Shown here piece after piece: positions 38,156 through 48,033 of a stretch of DNA of 64,000 nt. The notes beneath the pieces were generated by a model that saw only the letters and a program-made list of their open reading frames with translations, had not been told where the DNA came from and made no database searches. Every line of letters starts with the position of its first letter. Positions within the stretch are counted from its first letter, which is position 1. The stretch comes from Allomyces arbusculus (taxonomy: Eukaryota; Blastocladiomycota; Blastocladiomycetes; Blastocladiales; Blastocladiaceae), in the NCBI GenBank assembly GCA_027604705.1, contig JADHYV010000002.1, positions 248,001 to 312,000 on the forward strand, given 5' to 3'. Made by a program: the position numbers and the translations under genes.

Positions 38156-39689
38156 TCAAAAATAATACGACCCGGCCGGCGCGCCCCGCCGCACATTGGC
38201 CGCCGAATCGCGACGCGACTGTGACAAACTCCGCACAAGATGCGCGCCGTTTGCTCCCGGCTGCACGTTGTGCCAGGTCATCGGCTGCGAAATCGCCATG
38301 CCCGGTTCCTTGTTGCGTGACAATGACGGGAACAGCGCGTTCCCATGCGCCTGGCGGCCGCCAGCGGCCGGCATCGGGTATGCAACAGCGCCCTCGGGCG
38401 GGACCGGGTACCCCGCGTACTCAACGTTGCGCTGAGCCAGTGCTGCCGGGTACGAATGGAAGGGTCCGGCAAGCGGTCCGGCCGCGGACGGCTTTCCTGG
38501 AAGGTCCGCATCGACCTGGTACGGCCGCGAGTAGTCTGGGTAGGTCGTGCTGCCCGGACCACCGCCAAGATGCGAGGTTGACGAGTACCACGCGCCTGCA
38601 GCGTTCGGATTGGTCGTGGACGTGCCGCCGCCGTTCGTCGTGCCGTGACTCGACGACAGGCTTTGCAGCAGGTTCTTGGTCTGGTCGATCGAGTACCGGA
38701 AAAACACAAACGCGTCGACGACAGGCACGAATCTGGTTGGTTCGAGAGAGCGCGGTATCAGTGAGATGTTATGTGATGGTGGAGAAGTCTTGGAACAACA
38801 GTGCGCACTTGCCGAGCGTGTTGGCCGTGAACAGCATCGACGGAATAGTCGGCGCAAACACCGACAAAAACAGGCACACAATGTAGGCCACGGCCACAAT
38901 AATCGGCGGCGCATACGGCATCAGCACGCGCGCCTTGGTCTGCCACGCAATCGCTGCGTGTCCGCGCGACTCGGTGGTGCTGCGCACGACCACCATGTAG
39001 AAGAGCAAATCGGTCACCAGCGACATGAGCGACGTGCCCATAACGCCCGTCAAGTTGACGAAACGGTCGGTGCGTCGCAGGTCGAGCAAGTGTTGTGATG
39101 GCTTGCTGCCCACGGGGAACTTGTTTTCCTCGAGCCGCAGAATGAATGAGCTGGTGATGCACATGGCCATGAGCGCGACGACCAGCGCCGACGCACTGTA
39201 AAATATGTGCTTGGAGTGCCGTTTACGAAGCGGGGACACGAGCCGGAGCCGGAAGAACCGACAAATCGTAATGATTGCGTAGCCTGCATACATCGTGGGA
39301 GCAACGGGTGGATGTTGTGAGCACGCGAACACGAAACAGAAGTGGTGGTGGTGGTGCTGCCCATATGGCGATCAAACGACTGATCTCGTAGATCTCGTAC
39401 CGGTCCGGACAAAGCAATCGCCAATGATGGTCGTGTAGGCCGGGAACTGCCAAAGCGTCCCATTTGAGAGCCTCGAGAGCACGTAGGAGATTTCAAAGAG
39501 CGGCACCGGCATCAATAGCACCGACCCGACCAGACTCCACGTCCAGAATCCGGACCGCGACCGGCGCCAGTGCGAGACGACCGTGACCAAGTTCCAGACC
39601 AGAAGGAAAAACGAGACGGATTGAATCACGGCGCCCGTGACAAACAGGGCATCGCGCGTCGAGGAGAGGTTAATCGACCAGACGACCAT
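38156..39689 (-). CDS. Seven-helix membrane protein with long polar tail (GPCR-like topology)
   Basis: Exons on the minus strand, 39401-39689, 38809-39283 and 38156-38732, splice in phase to about 446 aa. I count seven hydrophobic helices. Helix 1 contains VTGAVIQSVSFFLLVW and helix 4 contains ALVVALMAMCITSSFIL. Helix 6 is in PPIIVAVAYIVCLFLSVF and helix 7 in FVPVVDAFVFF. The N-terminus is short, and the roughly 170-residue C-terminal tail is Ser/Gly/Pro/Tyr-rich and probably cytosolic. That layout fits a G-protein-coupled receptor or a related fungal sensor, but I see no DRY or NPxxY motif and no named family. An in-frame ATG at 39779 would add 30 residues; the ATG at 39689 (MVVWSINLSS) places the first helix sensibly. 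The first intron is 117 bp. It is divergent from the metacaspase. Confidence 0.72.
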
Positions 39690-40760
39690 GGTGCAGGCGG
39701 AAACGGCAGGAGCGCCGACAAGGACAGATGTGCGTGACGCCAGTTGCACGAATAGCAGATGTCGTGGTCGCGGCAGCACGAGGTTGATTGTTTAAGCACG
39801 GAACCAAGCTGCTTGCTGTCGGATCTGGTTCACCCGCGGTGGTTGTCAAGCCGAGATGCCGCTGTCTTGCCAGGACGAGGACGAGGGGCAAATAGAGGTT
39901 GAATGAGAGAGGAGAGAGCGTCCTTTCACATTTCCACCGTCGAGGGCAGCACGTCGCGAGCAAAAACAGGGTGAGAAAAGGTCAAGGTAAGTAGGATGCG
40001 TGCGATGGAAGCGCGACCATGACTGTCCATGAAACATCCAGATGTGCGCGCAATCGTCCATGATCAGCGCCATCCGAAAACCCGTGCGGGGGCGCGGTTG
40101 TTTTTGGGGTCGGACCCGGATTGAGATACAAATCATGGAAATGGCGCGACTAGAAATGGCGCCAGCGGCGCGACTGCGAGGGATACGATCTACCCGAAGC
40201 CACGCCGCTGTTCATGGGCAAACATTATCGGCCATTTCCCTGTTCCGCTGCCGTTCTGGCCCCATTGTCGCTTTTGGCACGCGGGCAATTCGCGGGCAAT
40301 TCGCAAGGCTGCGAAGTCGTCGCTGAGAGGATCCATTTCCCAGCATCCGAGCTCTTATCCAAGCATTGAACAAAGCTGCAGACGGCCTGCGGTATATGCG
40401 GTACATGCGGTGAGCGAGATCATGCCTCTCTCTGACGGGCGCTCAAGAGGTGTGGCAGCCCGCCCGCCGAGCCACAACGCTTGGCACGTTGCTCGTGCGT
40501 CAGTCAGCGCACTCACCACTTCGTGCTGCTGCCTGCCTGTCGTCTCACGGCACCTTTGACCCGCGCGCACGTCGCCTCGACCACGACGCACCTCGACTGC
40601 CTTCATTCGCCCGCGCTCGCCTCGCATGCTCTCCTGCCGCACGAAGCGGCGCCCGTCCGACCCGACTGCCCACGACCGCTACCCGCCGCTCCCGCCGCGC
40701 TTTCCCGCGTCACCCGACGCGTCTCCGCTCTCTCGTCCCGCCGCCACCGCGTCCCGCAAC
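39690..40760. promoter_or_regulatory. Divergent intergenic region between seven-helix protein and metacaspase
   Basis: About 1.07 kb separates two divergent start codons. It should hold both promoters and 5' UTRs. The half next to the metacaspase is C-rich. No coding exon, RNA gene or repeat is evident. Confidence 0.4.
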
Positions 40761-42441
40761 ATGCCGTTCCCGGGCTTTGCCTCGCCTTCCTACAAGAGTA
40801 CGTTCTTATTCGAATCGGTCCTCTTTGCCAATCTTTCTGCGCTGAGGAAGGTCTGACGGGCCCCGTTCATCGCAGACAACCAGCAGCAACAGCCGCAGCA
40901 GCAACAGCCGCCGCAGTACGGGTACCAGCAGCAACCCCCGCCGCAGCAATACGGGTACCAGGCGCCGCAACAGCCGCAGCAGCCGCAATATGGATATCAG
41001 CAGCAACAGCCGCAGCAGCCGCAGTACGGGATGCCGCAGGCCTCACCCTACGGCTACAACGGCCAGCAGCCGCCGATGCCGATGCCTGGATTTGGCCAGC
41101 AACCGCCGCAATATCAGCAGCAACCGCCGCAGTACCAGCAGCCGCCCGGCCAGTACCAGCAGCCGCCCGGCCAGTACCAGCAGCAACCTCCCGCGCTTCC
41201 GCCGCGCATGACGCCGTCGCAGCCGGGCCCTTACCCGGCGTACGGGCCCGGATCCGTACCGGCGCCGTACCAGACGAACCAGGTCCCGTATGCCGCGCCG
41301 CTGCCCTACAACATCAACCCAGTCCCCGTGCCGACGCAGAACGTGCCCGCACTGCCGTCCAATGTGGTCATGGTCAATGGCGTGCCGCGGCTCACGGGCA
41401 GGAAAAAGGCGCTCTTGATTGGCATCAACTATTTCGGGCAGCAGAATGAACTGCGCGGGTGCATCACCGACGTGCAAAACATGTACAAGTTCCTGACGGG
41501 CACCTACGGGTTCGTCGACTCGCCTGAGACCATGGTCGTGCTCACGGATATCCCGAGCAACCGCGACCCCTGGAAGATCCCGACTAAGCGCAGTATTGTC
41601 ACGGCCATGCAATGGCTCGTCGCTGGCGCGCAGCCGGGCGACTCGCTGTTCTTGCATTACTCGGGCCACGGTGGGTTCACCGAGGATCTGGACGGAGACG
41701 AGGACGATGGGCGTGGTACGTCGGCTCGGCATTTTCACGTTGCGATCAATCGCTCCTGTTCCTGACTATTCCTCCACGTTGACCGCCAGACGAAACCATC
41801 TACCCTGTCGACCACGCCAAGGCCGGCATGCTCACCGACGACGAAATGCACGCGATTCTCGTCAAACCGCTGCCGCCGGGCGTCAAGCTGACCGTCGTCT
41901 TCGACTCTTGCCACTCGGGCACCGCGCTTGACCTGCCCTACATCTACTTGCCGGACGGCCGGTGCAAGACGCGCGCGACGGGCATCAAGAAGGCCGGGGA
42001 GACGGCTAAGCAATTCGGCAAGGACCTGATGACGCGCGGCTCGTTGGGTGCCGCGCTCGGCCTCGCGACATCGCTCATGGCGGCGGCGCGCGCCAAGCCC
42101 GCGGAGCGGGTCACGGCCGAAAAAACGTCACAAGCCGATGTCATAATGTTTGTACGTTGGCTCTCTTCTTTTCCTGTTTTTGATCAATTGCTCTTTACTG
42201 AACCCGTCCGACTTTTTAGTCTGGTTGCAAAGACAGTCAAACGTCAGCCGACGCGACGATCCAGGGGCAGGCGACCGGCGCCATGTCCTGGGCGCTCCTG
42301 CAGGCGCTGCGTTCTGCGCCCATGCAGTCGTACGCGCAGATCATTGCGTCGACGCGCGACTTGCTGCACGGCAAGTACCACCAGATCCCGCAGTTGTCAG
42401 CGGGGCGACAAATCGATATCAATCAGCTGTTTGTGCTGTGA
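40761..42441 (+). CDS. MCA1: Type I metacaspase with Q/P-rich prodomain (YCA1/MCA1 family)
   Basis: A calcium-dependent Arg/Lys-specific cysteine protease of clan CD, linked in fungi to cell death, protein aggregate handling and ageing. Exons 40761-40797, 40876-41715, 41790-42151 and 42220-42441 give 486 aa. After a 12-residue first exon comes a prodomain of about 170 residues rich in Gln, Pro, Tyr and Gly, with repeated QYGYQQ and QYQQPPG units. The p20 domain starts [21 protein letters not shown]. The catalytic dyad is His277 in HYSGHGG and Cys333 in [10 protein letters not shown]. The splice joint restores [13 protein letters not shown] as in yeast. The C-terminal p10 part carries [11 protein letters not shown] and [11 protein letters not shown]. 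All three donors are GTACGT. It converges on the Rrn5-like gene (245 bp apart). Confidence 0.97.
40876..41200 (+). repeat. Gln/Pro/Tyr repeat tract in metacaspase prodomain
   Basis: CAG/CAA and CCG codons form imperfect repeats. QQPQYGYQQ-like units come first, then three QYQQPPG-like units at about 41110-41170. Near-identical 21 bp copies suggest recent slippage. Such tracts in fungal metacaspases promote self-association. Confidence 0.85.
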
Positions 42442-42686
42442 GCGCGCGCTGCGATGGGGCCAGGGCTGGCCCGGCTAATGGTGGAATGTATGGCTTATTC
42501 GATCGGGAGGGAAGTTTGGCCATGCCCGTTGGCGTGGTGCGGTCTGTTCATTATTTTACGTGCATGATTATAGAAGTTGAAATATCGGTCGTGTTTCGTC
42601 TGGCTCTTCCTGGGTGCCGGCCCTGCTCCGTTCTGCTCTTATCGAATCAAATCAATTCTCACGACGAATGCGCAGATAACAAAATT

Positions 42687-43962
42687 CTACTCCACATCCA
42701 TCTCGTCATTGTCACCGTCGTCGTCATCGTCACCGCTCCCCTGGCTGCTCGACTCGCTCGCGCTGCTGCTGCCAGAGTCCGACTCCTTTTCATCGCTCTC
42801 GCTCGCTTCCGACGATGTTGGCGACGCTGGTGGACGCAGTTGTTGAATCACATCAAGATCCAAGTCATATTCCTTGAACCGGTCCTTGGCGCGCGCGTAC
42901 ATTTCGTCACGAAACTCCGGGTGCGCGGGCTCGTACACGAGGTTCCACCAGTCTGCGAGTTCATGAGCGCGTGCGCTATCCGCTGCGTCGCGCGGCATCG
43001 AGGACCGGTGGAGAGCGCTCGCTACGTCGGCTTCCGTCAACTAGGGAAGGGGAATCGTGTGGTCAATGATTGCTCCATCAGCGACATGAAGCACAGCGCG
43101 TTGCGTACCTCCTCGACGACCACGATCGTGTTCGGGTGCTGTGCACGAAGCCGCAACTCGGCCGCGAGAATCGTGTCGCGGATGCGCGTGCGCAGGTACG
43201 CGACGAGCGTTTCGTGCAGGTCGAGCCAGACATCGTTCATGATCATGAGGGGCTTGCCATCGTTATGCAGTCTACCGACCAGAGTACCGGCGGTAAGTCG
43301 TGGCCAAGCGGGAACACGGGGGCGTCGAGCAAAGAGAGAACAAGAGCACACACACTTGGACATGGCCGTAGTCGCGCGGCTCAATTGGAAAATGCGCAGT
43401 CGCATCGCCTCGTCCTTGGTCAAGGGTCGGTCGTTGTTGAGCATTGCGAGTTGCTGGTCCATGAGCTGCGCAAACTCAGTGCTCGACTTCTCTTCGACAT
43501 CCAAGTCCTCAGCGTTGGCCTCGTCTGCCTCGGGCCAGTCATCGTCATTGATTGCGGCGGCAGAGGGGACGGATGCTGTGTGCGCGGCGACACAGGAGGA
43601 TCAGCACGAGCGCAATGCATTTTTCCGAACCATCTTCACCCATTCCTACCTTGCAATTGATGCAAATGGTACTGGTACGTCGAGAGATACCAATGCACCT
43701 CGGACACGGGGCGCTGGACGGCGCGAGCAATGGCCAGCGTATCCCAACGTGGTGACCGTGCGACCGCGGAGAAAAAAGCGTTCTTGGTCGCGTCATCCCA
43801 TGGATCCTTGGCGGATGGCGGCAAGGAAGCGTTGTCAATTGCTGGGCTGCCGGATTGATGGTTGAGCGGGATCTCGAGAGCGGGCAGATGCAATGGTGGC
43901 TCTGGTCGGTTCAGCGCGTCGTTGTGGTCGCTGTGCGGCGAGTCGTCTTCTGCCGTGTTCAT
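42687..43962 (-). CDS. Rrn5-like SANT protein (RNA polymerase I upstream activating factor)
   Basis: Exons on the minus strand, 43650-43962, 43356-43575, 43109-43271 and 42687-43040, join in phase to 349 aa; yeast Rrn5 is 363 aa. The N-terminal exon has a SANT/Myb-like helix set, DPWDDATKNAFFSAVARSPRWDTLAIARAV then VSEVHWYLSTYQYHLHQLQ. This matches the pattern of Rrn5 proteins (W-T-x-x-E/D-K-x-x-FF, then a V-x-x-YL-x-x-L helix). The middle is acidic and then Lys/Arg-rich. LTEADVASAL starts the last exon, followed by a Ser/Asp/Glu-rich tail. Rrn5 is part of the UAF complex that recruits Pol I to rDNA. The family call rests on pattern memory only. It is divergent from Cbr1 across about 350 bp. 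Confidence 0.5.
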
Positions 43963-44311
43963 GGTGCAGTTTCTGTGTACATTGAATATCGACGACGGTC
44001 ACGCCAAAGGGCGGGCCACTTTGATCACAGCTGATCTGGTCGGTTGAGGCCAAAACCTAGCCCAGCTTCGACGTGCACAGACAAAACCCTAATCAGGTCG
44101 TTGGCAGGGCCATGGGCGGTGCCCCACTGCGCCAACACGCGTGCCCAACACCCACCCATTCAACGACGCGGCCGAAGCCATTCTCGTCTGCCAGCACGTT
44201 GCTTGAGCAAATTCGTGCCGACAACCTCGCAGCAGGCAGCAGAGCACGTCTTCTCTCTCTTCAGCTCGCCAACCAGCACCTGCAACTGCACGCAACAGCC
44301 GTTTCAACACC
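43963..44311. promoter_or_regulatory. Bidirectional promoter of Rrn5-like and Cbr1 genes
   Basis: This 349 bp gap separates divergent start codons. No coding signal or repeat is seen. The promoter role follows from orientation only. Confidence 0.45.
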
Positions 44312-45328
44312 ATGTCGTCCTGCTCCAAGACTACGACCGGCCTGATCGCCGCGATTATTGGCGCCGCCGGGATCGTCGCTTACAAGACGCCCGGCCATAC
44401 GGCAGTGGCCGCTGCCTCGGCGCTCGTCGCGTCGCTCGTGGTTCTGCTCACGACCAGGACCGTGTGCGGCACGTCCGACGGCAAGAAACGTACGGTTTTC
44501 GCCATGCCGACCATTCGTGACGCTCAAATGATTCCGTCGCTTAACTTCGCATTAACCAAATCGCCAGGCTCGCTCGACGTTGCGCTGTCGGCCGACGAAT
44601 GGCGCGACTTCCCGCTGCATTCTAAGACGCAAATCTCGCACAACACGGCCGTCTACCGTTTTGCGCTGCCGTCGCCCGACATGACGTTTGGTCTGCCGAT
44701 TGGGCAGCACATTTCCATCAAGGCACGCATCAACGACAAGGACGTGCAGCGGTCCTACACGCCTGTCTCGTCAAACGACCTCAAGGGCTACTTTGACCTG
44801 CTCATCAAGTCGTACCCGACGGGCAACATTTCCAAGCTCGTCGCGGAGCTCAAGATTGGCGAGACCATCTCGGTCAAGGGCCCCAAGGGCCAGTTTAAGT
44901 ACACGCCCAATATGGTGCGTGCCATTGGCATGATTGCCGGTGGGACGGGCATCACGCCCATGTTCCAGGTGATCCAGGCCGTGCTCGCGAACCCCGAGGA
45001 CAAGACGCAGCTGCGGCTGATTTTCGCCAACGTCAATGAAGAGGATATCTTGATGAAGGCCGAGCTCGATGCGTTGGTGGCCGCGCACCCGGACCAGTTT
45101 GCCGTCTACTATGTGCTCAACAACCCGCCGGCCGGGTGGACCGGTGGGGTCGGGTTCGTGACCAAGGACATTGTCGCTCAGCACCTGCCCGGTGCCGCCA
45201 AGGACGTCAAGGTGCTGCTGTGCGGGCCGCCGCCCATGGTCAAGGCCCTGACGGGGTACGCCGAGGAGCTCGGGTTCGACAAGGCGCAGACCATCTCCAA
45301 GGCCAACGATCAGGTGTTCAAGTTCTAA
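44312..45328 (+). CDS. CBR1: NADH-cytochrome b5 reductase
   Basis: A single-exon, 338-residue NADH-cytochrome b5 reductase. It moves electrons from NADH through FAD to cytochrome b5 for fatty-acid desaturation, sterol synthesis and related reactions. The N-terminus has hydrophobic anchors (about residues 8-25 and 30-48), placing it in the ER or outer mitochondrial membrane. The FAD domain contains the binding motif RSYTPVSS (about 148-155) and GNISKLV. The NADH domain has GGTGITPM (about 209) and CGPPPM (about 303). It ends VFKF, as this family typically does. ATG 44312 is the first in frame and gives the usual anchor length. Cbr1 versus Mcr1 cannot be settled by eye; the double hydrophobic N-terminus suits Cbr1. 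Confidence 0.95.
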   Translation: MSSCSKTTTGLIAAIIGAAGIVAYKTPGHTAVAAASALVASLVVLLTTRTVCGTSDGKKRTVFAMPTIRDAQMIPSLNFALTKSPGSLDVALSADEWRDFPLHSKTQISHNTAVYRFALPSPDMTFGLPIGQHISIKARINDKDVQRSYTPVSSNDLKGYFDLLIKSYPTGNISKLVAELKIGETISVKGPKGQFKYTPNMVRAIGMIAGGTGITPMFQVIQAVLANPEDKTQLRLIFANVNEEDILMKAELDALVAAHPDQFAVYYVLNNPPAGWTGGVGFVTKDIVAQHLPGAAKDVKVLLCGPPPMVKALTGYAEELGFDKAQTISKANDQVFKF

Positions 45329-45898
45329 GTGAGCGGGTGGAGTGCGTGTGCCGTGGAGAGTAATGTACAGATCCAGTTGTTGTTTTTGTCTTGTTCGTGG
45401 CCAGCCGTTGATCGCGCGCCAGTCAGCGGCCAGCTTTGCAATCACGTCTGCGTAACCGATCGCCGTCACCGTCCGCTCGTCGTCTTCGTGCAGAACTTCG
45501 TCGCTACACCACCTTCGCACTTGGAGGTCTTTCAGATGCAGCTTTCGGGCACAGTCGCGCCGTGACCAGCGTCGTGTGTCCTTGCAAGAGTGCAAAGGGT
45601 TGTTTTGGTCGCGACCCACGTGATTTGTGATCATCCCAAAGCAAAGAGCTCTCCACGCCGGCAGGAAATCTCGTCGACGGAGACAACCGACCTAGGAGCG
45701 ACGACGGCGACCAAGACGACGACGGCGACGAGCCCCGTGGCCCGTAATCTCCGCACGCATAGTGTGAGCCCCGGCGCCCCCAATCTGCGCTCTCCCCGCG
45801 ATCCGTGGCCTGCAGCGCCCTGATCTCCCTCGTCTCCTCCAACCGCTCCCCCAAATTGTTCTTCCTCCTTTGCCCTGTCCGCACGCCCAACCATCGCC
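45329..45898. other. Intergenic region Cbr1 to MBOAT
   Basis: This 570 bp gap lies between two same-strand genes. Short open frames on both strands have no conserved look. It should contain the Cbr1 3' UTR and the MBOAT promoter, which is C/T-rich just before the ATG. Confidence 0.4.
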
Positions 45899-47485
45899 AT
45901 GGTCGTACACGCCCTCGCCGACGCTTCGGGCATCCCCGAGCCCACGTTGCGCCTGCTGCTCGCCGTGCTCGCGGCGTACCCGGCGGCGATTGTGCAGCGC
46001 GCGATGCTCACGCCCTCGGTCGGCGCGTCGACGCGCAACGCTGTCAACGTGGTCCTTGGGCTCGCCATTGCCTACTTTTTCTGCGGCACCGACCTCGTCC
46101 ACTCGTTCGCGACCATCTCCACGACATGGGCGCTGTGCAAGCTCGGCGAGGTGCTGCGTGTGCCACCCAAGTCGCGCTGGCTCGTGGCCGCAGCCTCGTT
46201 CATCTTCAACTTTGCCTACCTGCTGATCGCCTACTATTTCTACGCGTCCGAGTCGTACGACATCAACTGGACCACGCCGCAGTCGGTCTTGACGCTGCGC
46301 ATGATTGGATTCGCGTTTGACTGGGCCGACGGCGCCAAGCACCTCGCTGCCAAGCCGCCCGCCGTGACGCGCACTACCTCGGACTCGGGCACTGACGTCA
46401 AGGGCGCCAAGAGTGCCGCTGACGCCAAGCCCACGGCCGCGACTCCACCGGCGCGCGTCGTGACCGAGGACACGCGGATCCCGACCGCATGGGCCGGCGA
46501 CCTGTCGCTCGTGCACGTGCCGTCGTACCTCGAGACACTCGGGTTCGCCTACTTCACGGGCTCGTTCCTCGTCGGCCCGCAGTTTTCGTTTGCGCTCTAC
46601 CGCAAGTACCTCTCGCTCGACCTGTTTGCGACCTACGTGCCCATGGGCGCCAAGGAGGCCGTGCCCGTGAACGTGCCCGTCAAGACGCTGCTCAAGTCGA
46701 GTGCCGCGTACGCGGGCAAGACGTTTGCTAAGGCGCTGCTCTACCTCGGTGTGACGCAAGTGCTGCAAATGTACTTTACCTCATCGGTTGTGCTCGCGCC
46801 CGAATTCGCGATCGCCCCCTATTACGAGCGGCTCTACCTGGCGTGGTGGTGCGGCAAGACGGCGCTCGCCAAGTACGTTGGCATCTGGCTGCTGACCGAC
46901 GGGTCGTGCGCATTGTCGGGTCTCTCGTTTGATGGACTCTACCCTGACGGCCAAACCGCGCGGTGGACGGGTCTGAGCAACATTCGCGCCTGGGCGTTCG
47001 AGTCGGCGACGTCGCTGGGCCAAATCATTGCGCACTTCAACATCAATACCAATCACTGGGCCAAGCTCTACCTGTTCAAACGGCTCAGGTTTTTGGGCAA
47101 CAAGCAACTGTCGGCGCTCGGCACCTTGTCGTTCCTCGCCATCTGGCACGGGTTCCACCCGGGCTACGCGTTTGCGTTTGCGCTCGAGTTTGTCGACATG
47201 GAGGCCGAGAGACGGCTGACAAGCACGGTCGCGCCGCTCGTCAAGACGCTGAGCGCGACGGCGGTCGGGCGCGTGCTCGTGAACGTGACGTGCTGGCTGC
47301 TCACGACTTCGGCGCTGTATTACGCCGCGCTCGGGTTTGATTTGCTCACGTTCCAGGCGATCTGGCAGGCGTTTAACGCGCTCTACTGGGTCGGGCATGT
47401 TGCTGTCGTCGTTGTGCTGCTGATCACGTTTGTCGTCCCGGGCCCGAAGCGTGGGGGCGTGTCGGTGGCCAAGAAGACGCAGTAA
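45899..47485 (+). CDS. MBOAT lysophospholipid acyltransferase (LPCAT3/Ale1-like)
   Basis: A single-exon, 528-residue polytopic membrane-bound O-acyltransferase. It probably transfers acyl chains from acyl-CoA to lysophospholipids in the Lands cycle. The motif NINTNHWAKLYLFKRLRFLGNK carries the conserved Asn region, and AIWHGFHPGYAFAF carries the catalytic His (about residue 416). Both patterns are those of MBOAT1/2, LPCAT3 and yeast Ale1. About ten hydrophobic segments are visible. The sequence VPSYLETLGFAYFTGSFLVGP also fits LPCAT-type proteins. A Thr/Lys-rich loop lies around residues 155-195. The last four residues, KKTQ, match the KKxx dilysine signal for ER retrieval. Exact lipid specificity cannot be read from sequence. 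Confidence 0.9.
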   Translation: MVVHALADASGIPEPTLRLLLAVLAAYPAAIVQRAMLTPSVGASTRNAVNVVLGLAIAYFFCGTDLVHSFATISTTWALCKLGEVLRVPPKSRWLVAAASFIFNFAYLLIAYYFYASESYDINWTTPQSVLTLRMIGFAFDWADGAKHLAAKPPAVTRTTSDSGTDVKGAKSAADAKPTAATPPARVVTEDTRIPTAWAGDLSLVHVPSYLETLGFAYFTGSFLVGPQFSFALYRKYLSLDLFATYVPMGAKEAVPVNVPVKTLLKSSAAYAGKTFAKALLYLGVTQVLQMYFTSSVVLAPEFAIAPYYERLYLAWWCGKTALAKYVGIWLLTDGSCALSGLSFDGLYPDGQTARWTGLSNIRAWAFESATSLGQIIAHFNINTNHWAKLYLFKRLRFLGNKQLSALGTLSFLAIWHGFHPGYAFAFALEFVDMEAERRLTSTVAPLVKTLSATAVGRVLVNVTCWLLTTSALYYAALGFDLLTFQAIWQAFNALYWVGHVAVVVVLLITFVVPGPKRGGVSVAKKTQ

Positions 47486-48033
47486 ACGGCTGGACGTGCT
47501 TTTCGTTGTTGTTGGATAGGTTTGACTTGCTTTGAGGAGGGTCGGACCGTTTTGTATGTGCTTTTCATTGCATGTTTGCCGTGTGCCATCATTTGCCTGG
47601 TTGTATCGCTCCGTTCCCAACGAGCAAGCAGGAGAGTCAGAAGAGATCCACGTCAAAGAGAAAACTGTAACACGAGCTAGATGGATTAGTCTCAAAGCGG
47701 TCCCTCGCCAGCGGCAGGAGCGTCCCAGCGAAAACGCGATCACGTGTCTTGATACAGCTTGATGTCCCTTGATCTGGTCGGCCTGCTCGTTCGGCCCGCT
47801 GCCCACTTGGCTCCTGCTTCACCGACTGCCGACCGGGAGCACCGAGGACCCGTCCAACCAGAATTGGGAACCTGCCCGCGGCCCACACTCGTCTCCTCGC
47901 CTCGCCAAGCCTCTCGCTCTACACCCTGCATGCCAATCGCCGACTGCACCATCGTCCATCAGCTCGACTGCGCCGTTGCTGCAGCCGCTCTTCGCACCTC
48001 GCCCCACCCATTTCACGCAACTTGATCGGCACC
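47486..48033. other. Intergenic region MBOAT to myristoylated-protein gene
   Basis: This 548 bp gap lies between two same-strand genes. Open frames are short and not protein-like. It is expected to hold a terminator and a promoter; no clear motif is seen. Confidence 0.4.

Noticed and set aside
37574-38224. 216-residue plus-strand frame in the dynein upstream region
   Set aside because: It is Arg/Gly-rich with shadow-like composition and overlaps the end of the seven-helix gene; no conserved features.
45504-45890. 128-residue minus-strand frame between Cbr1 and MBOAT
   Set aside because: It has no start context, motif or coding bias, and covers the MBOAT promoter.
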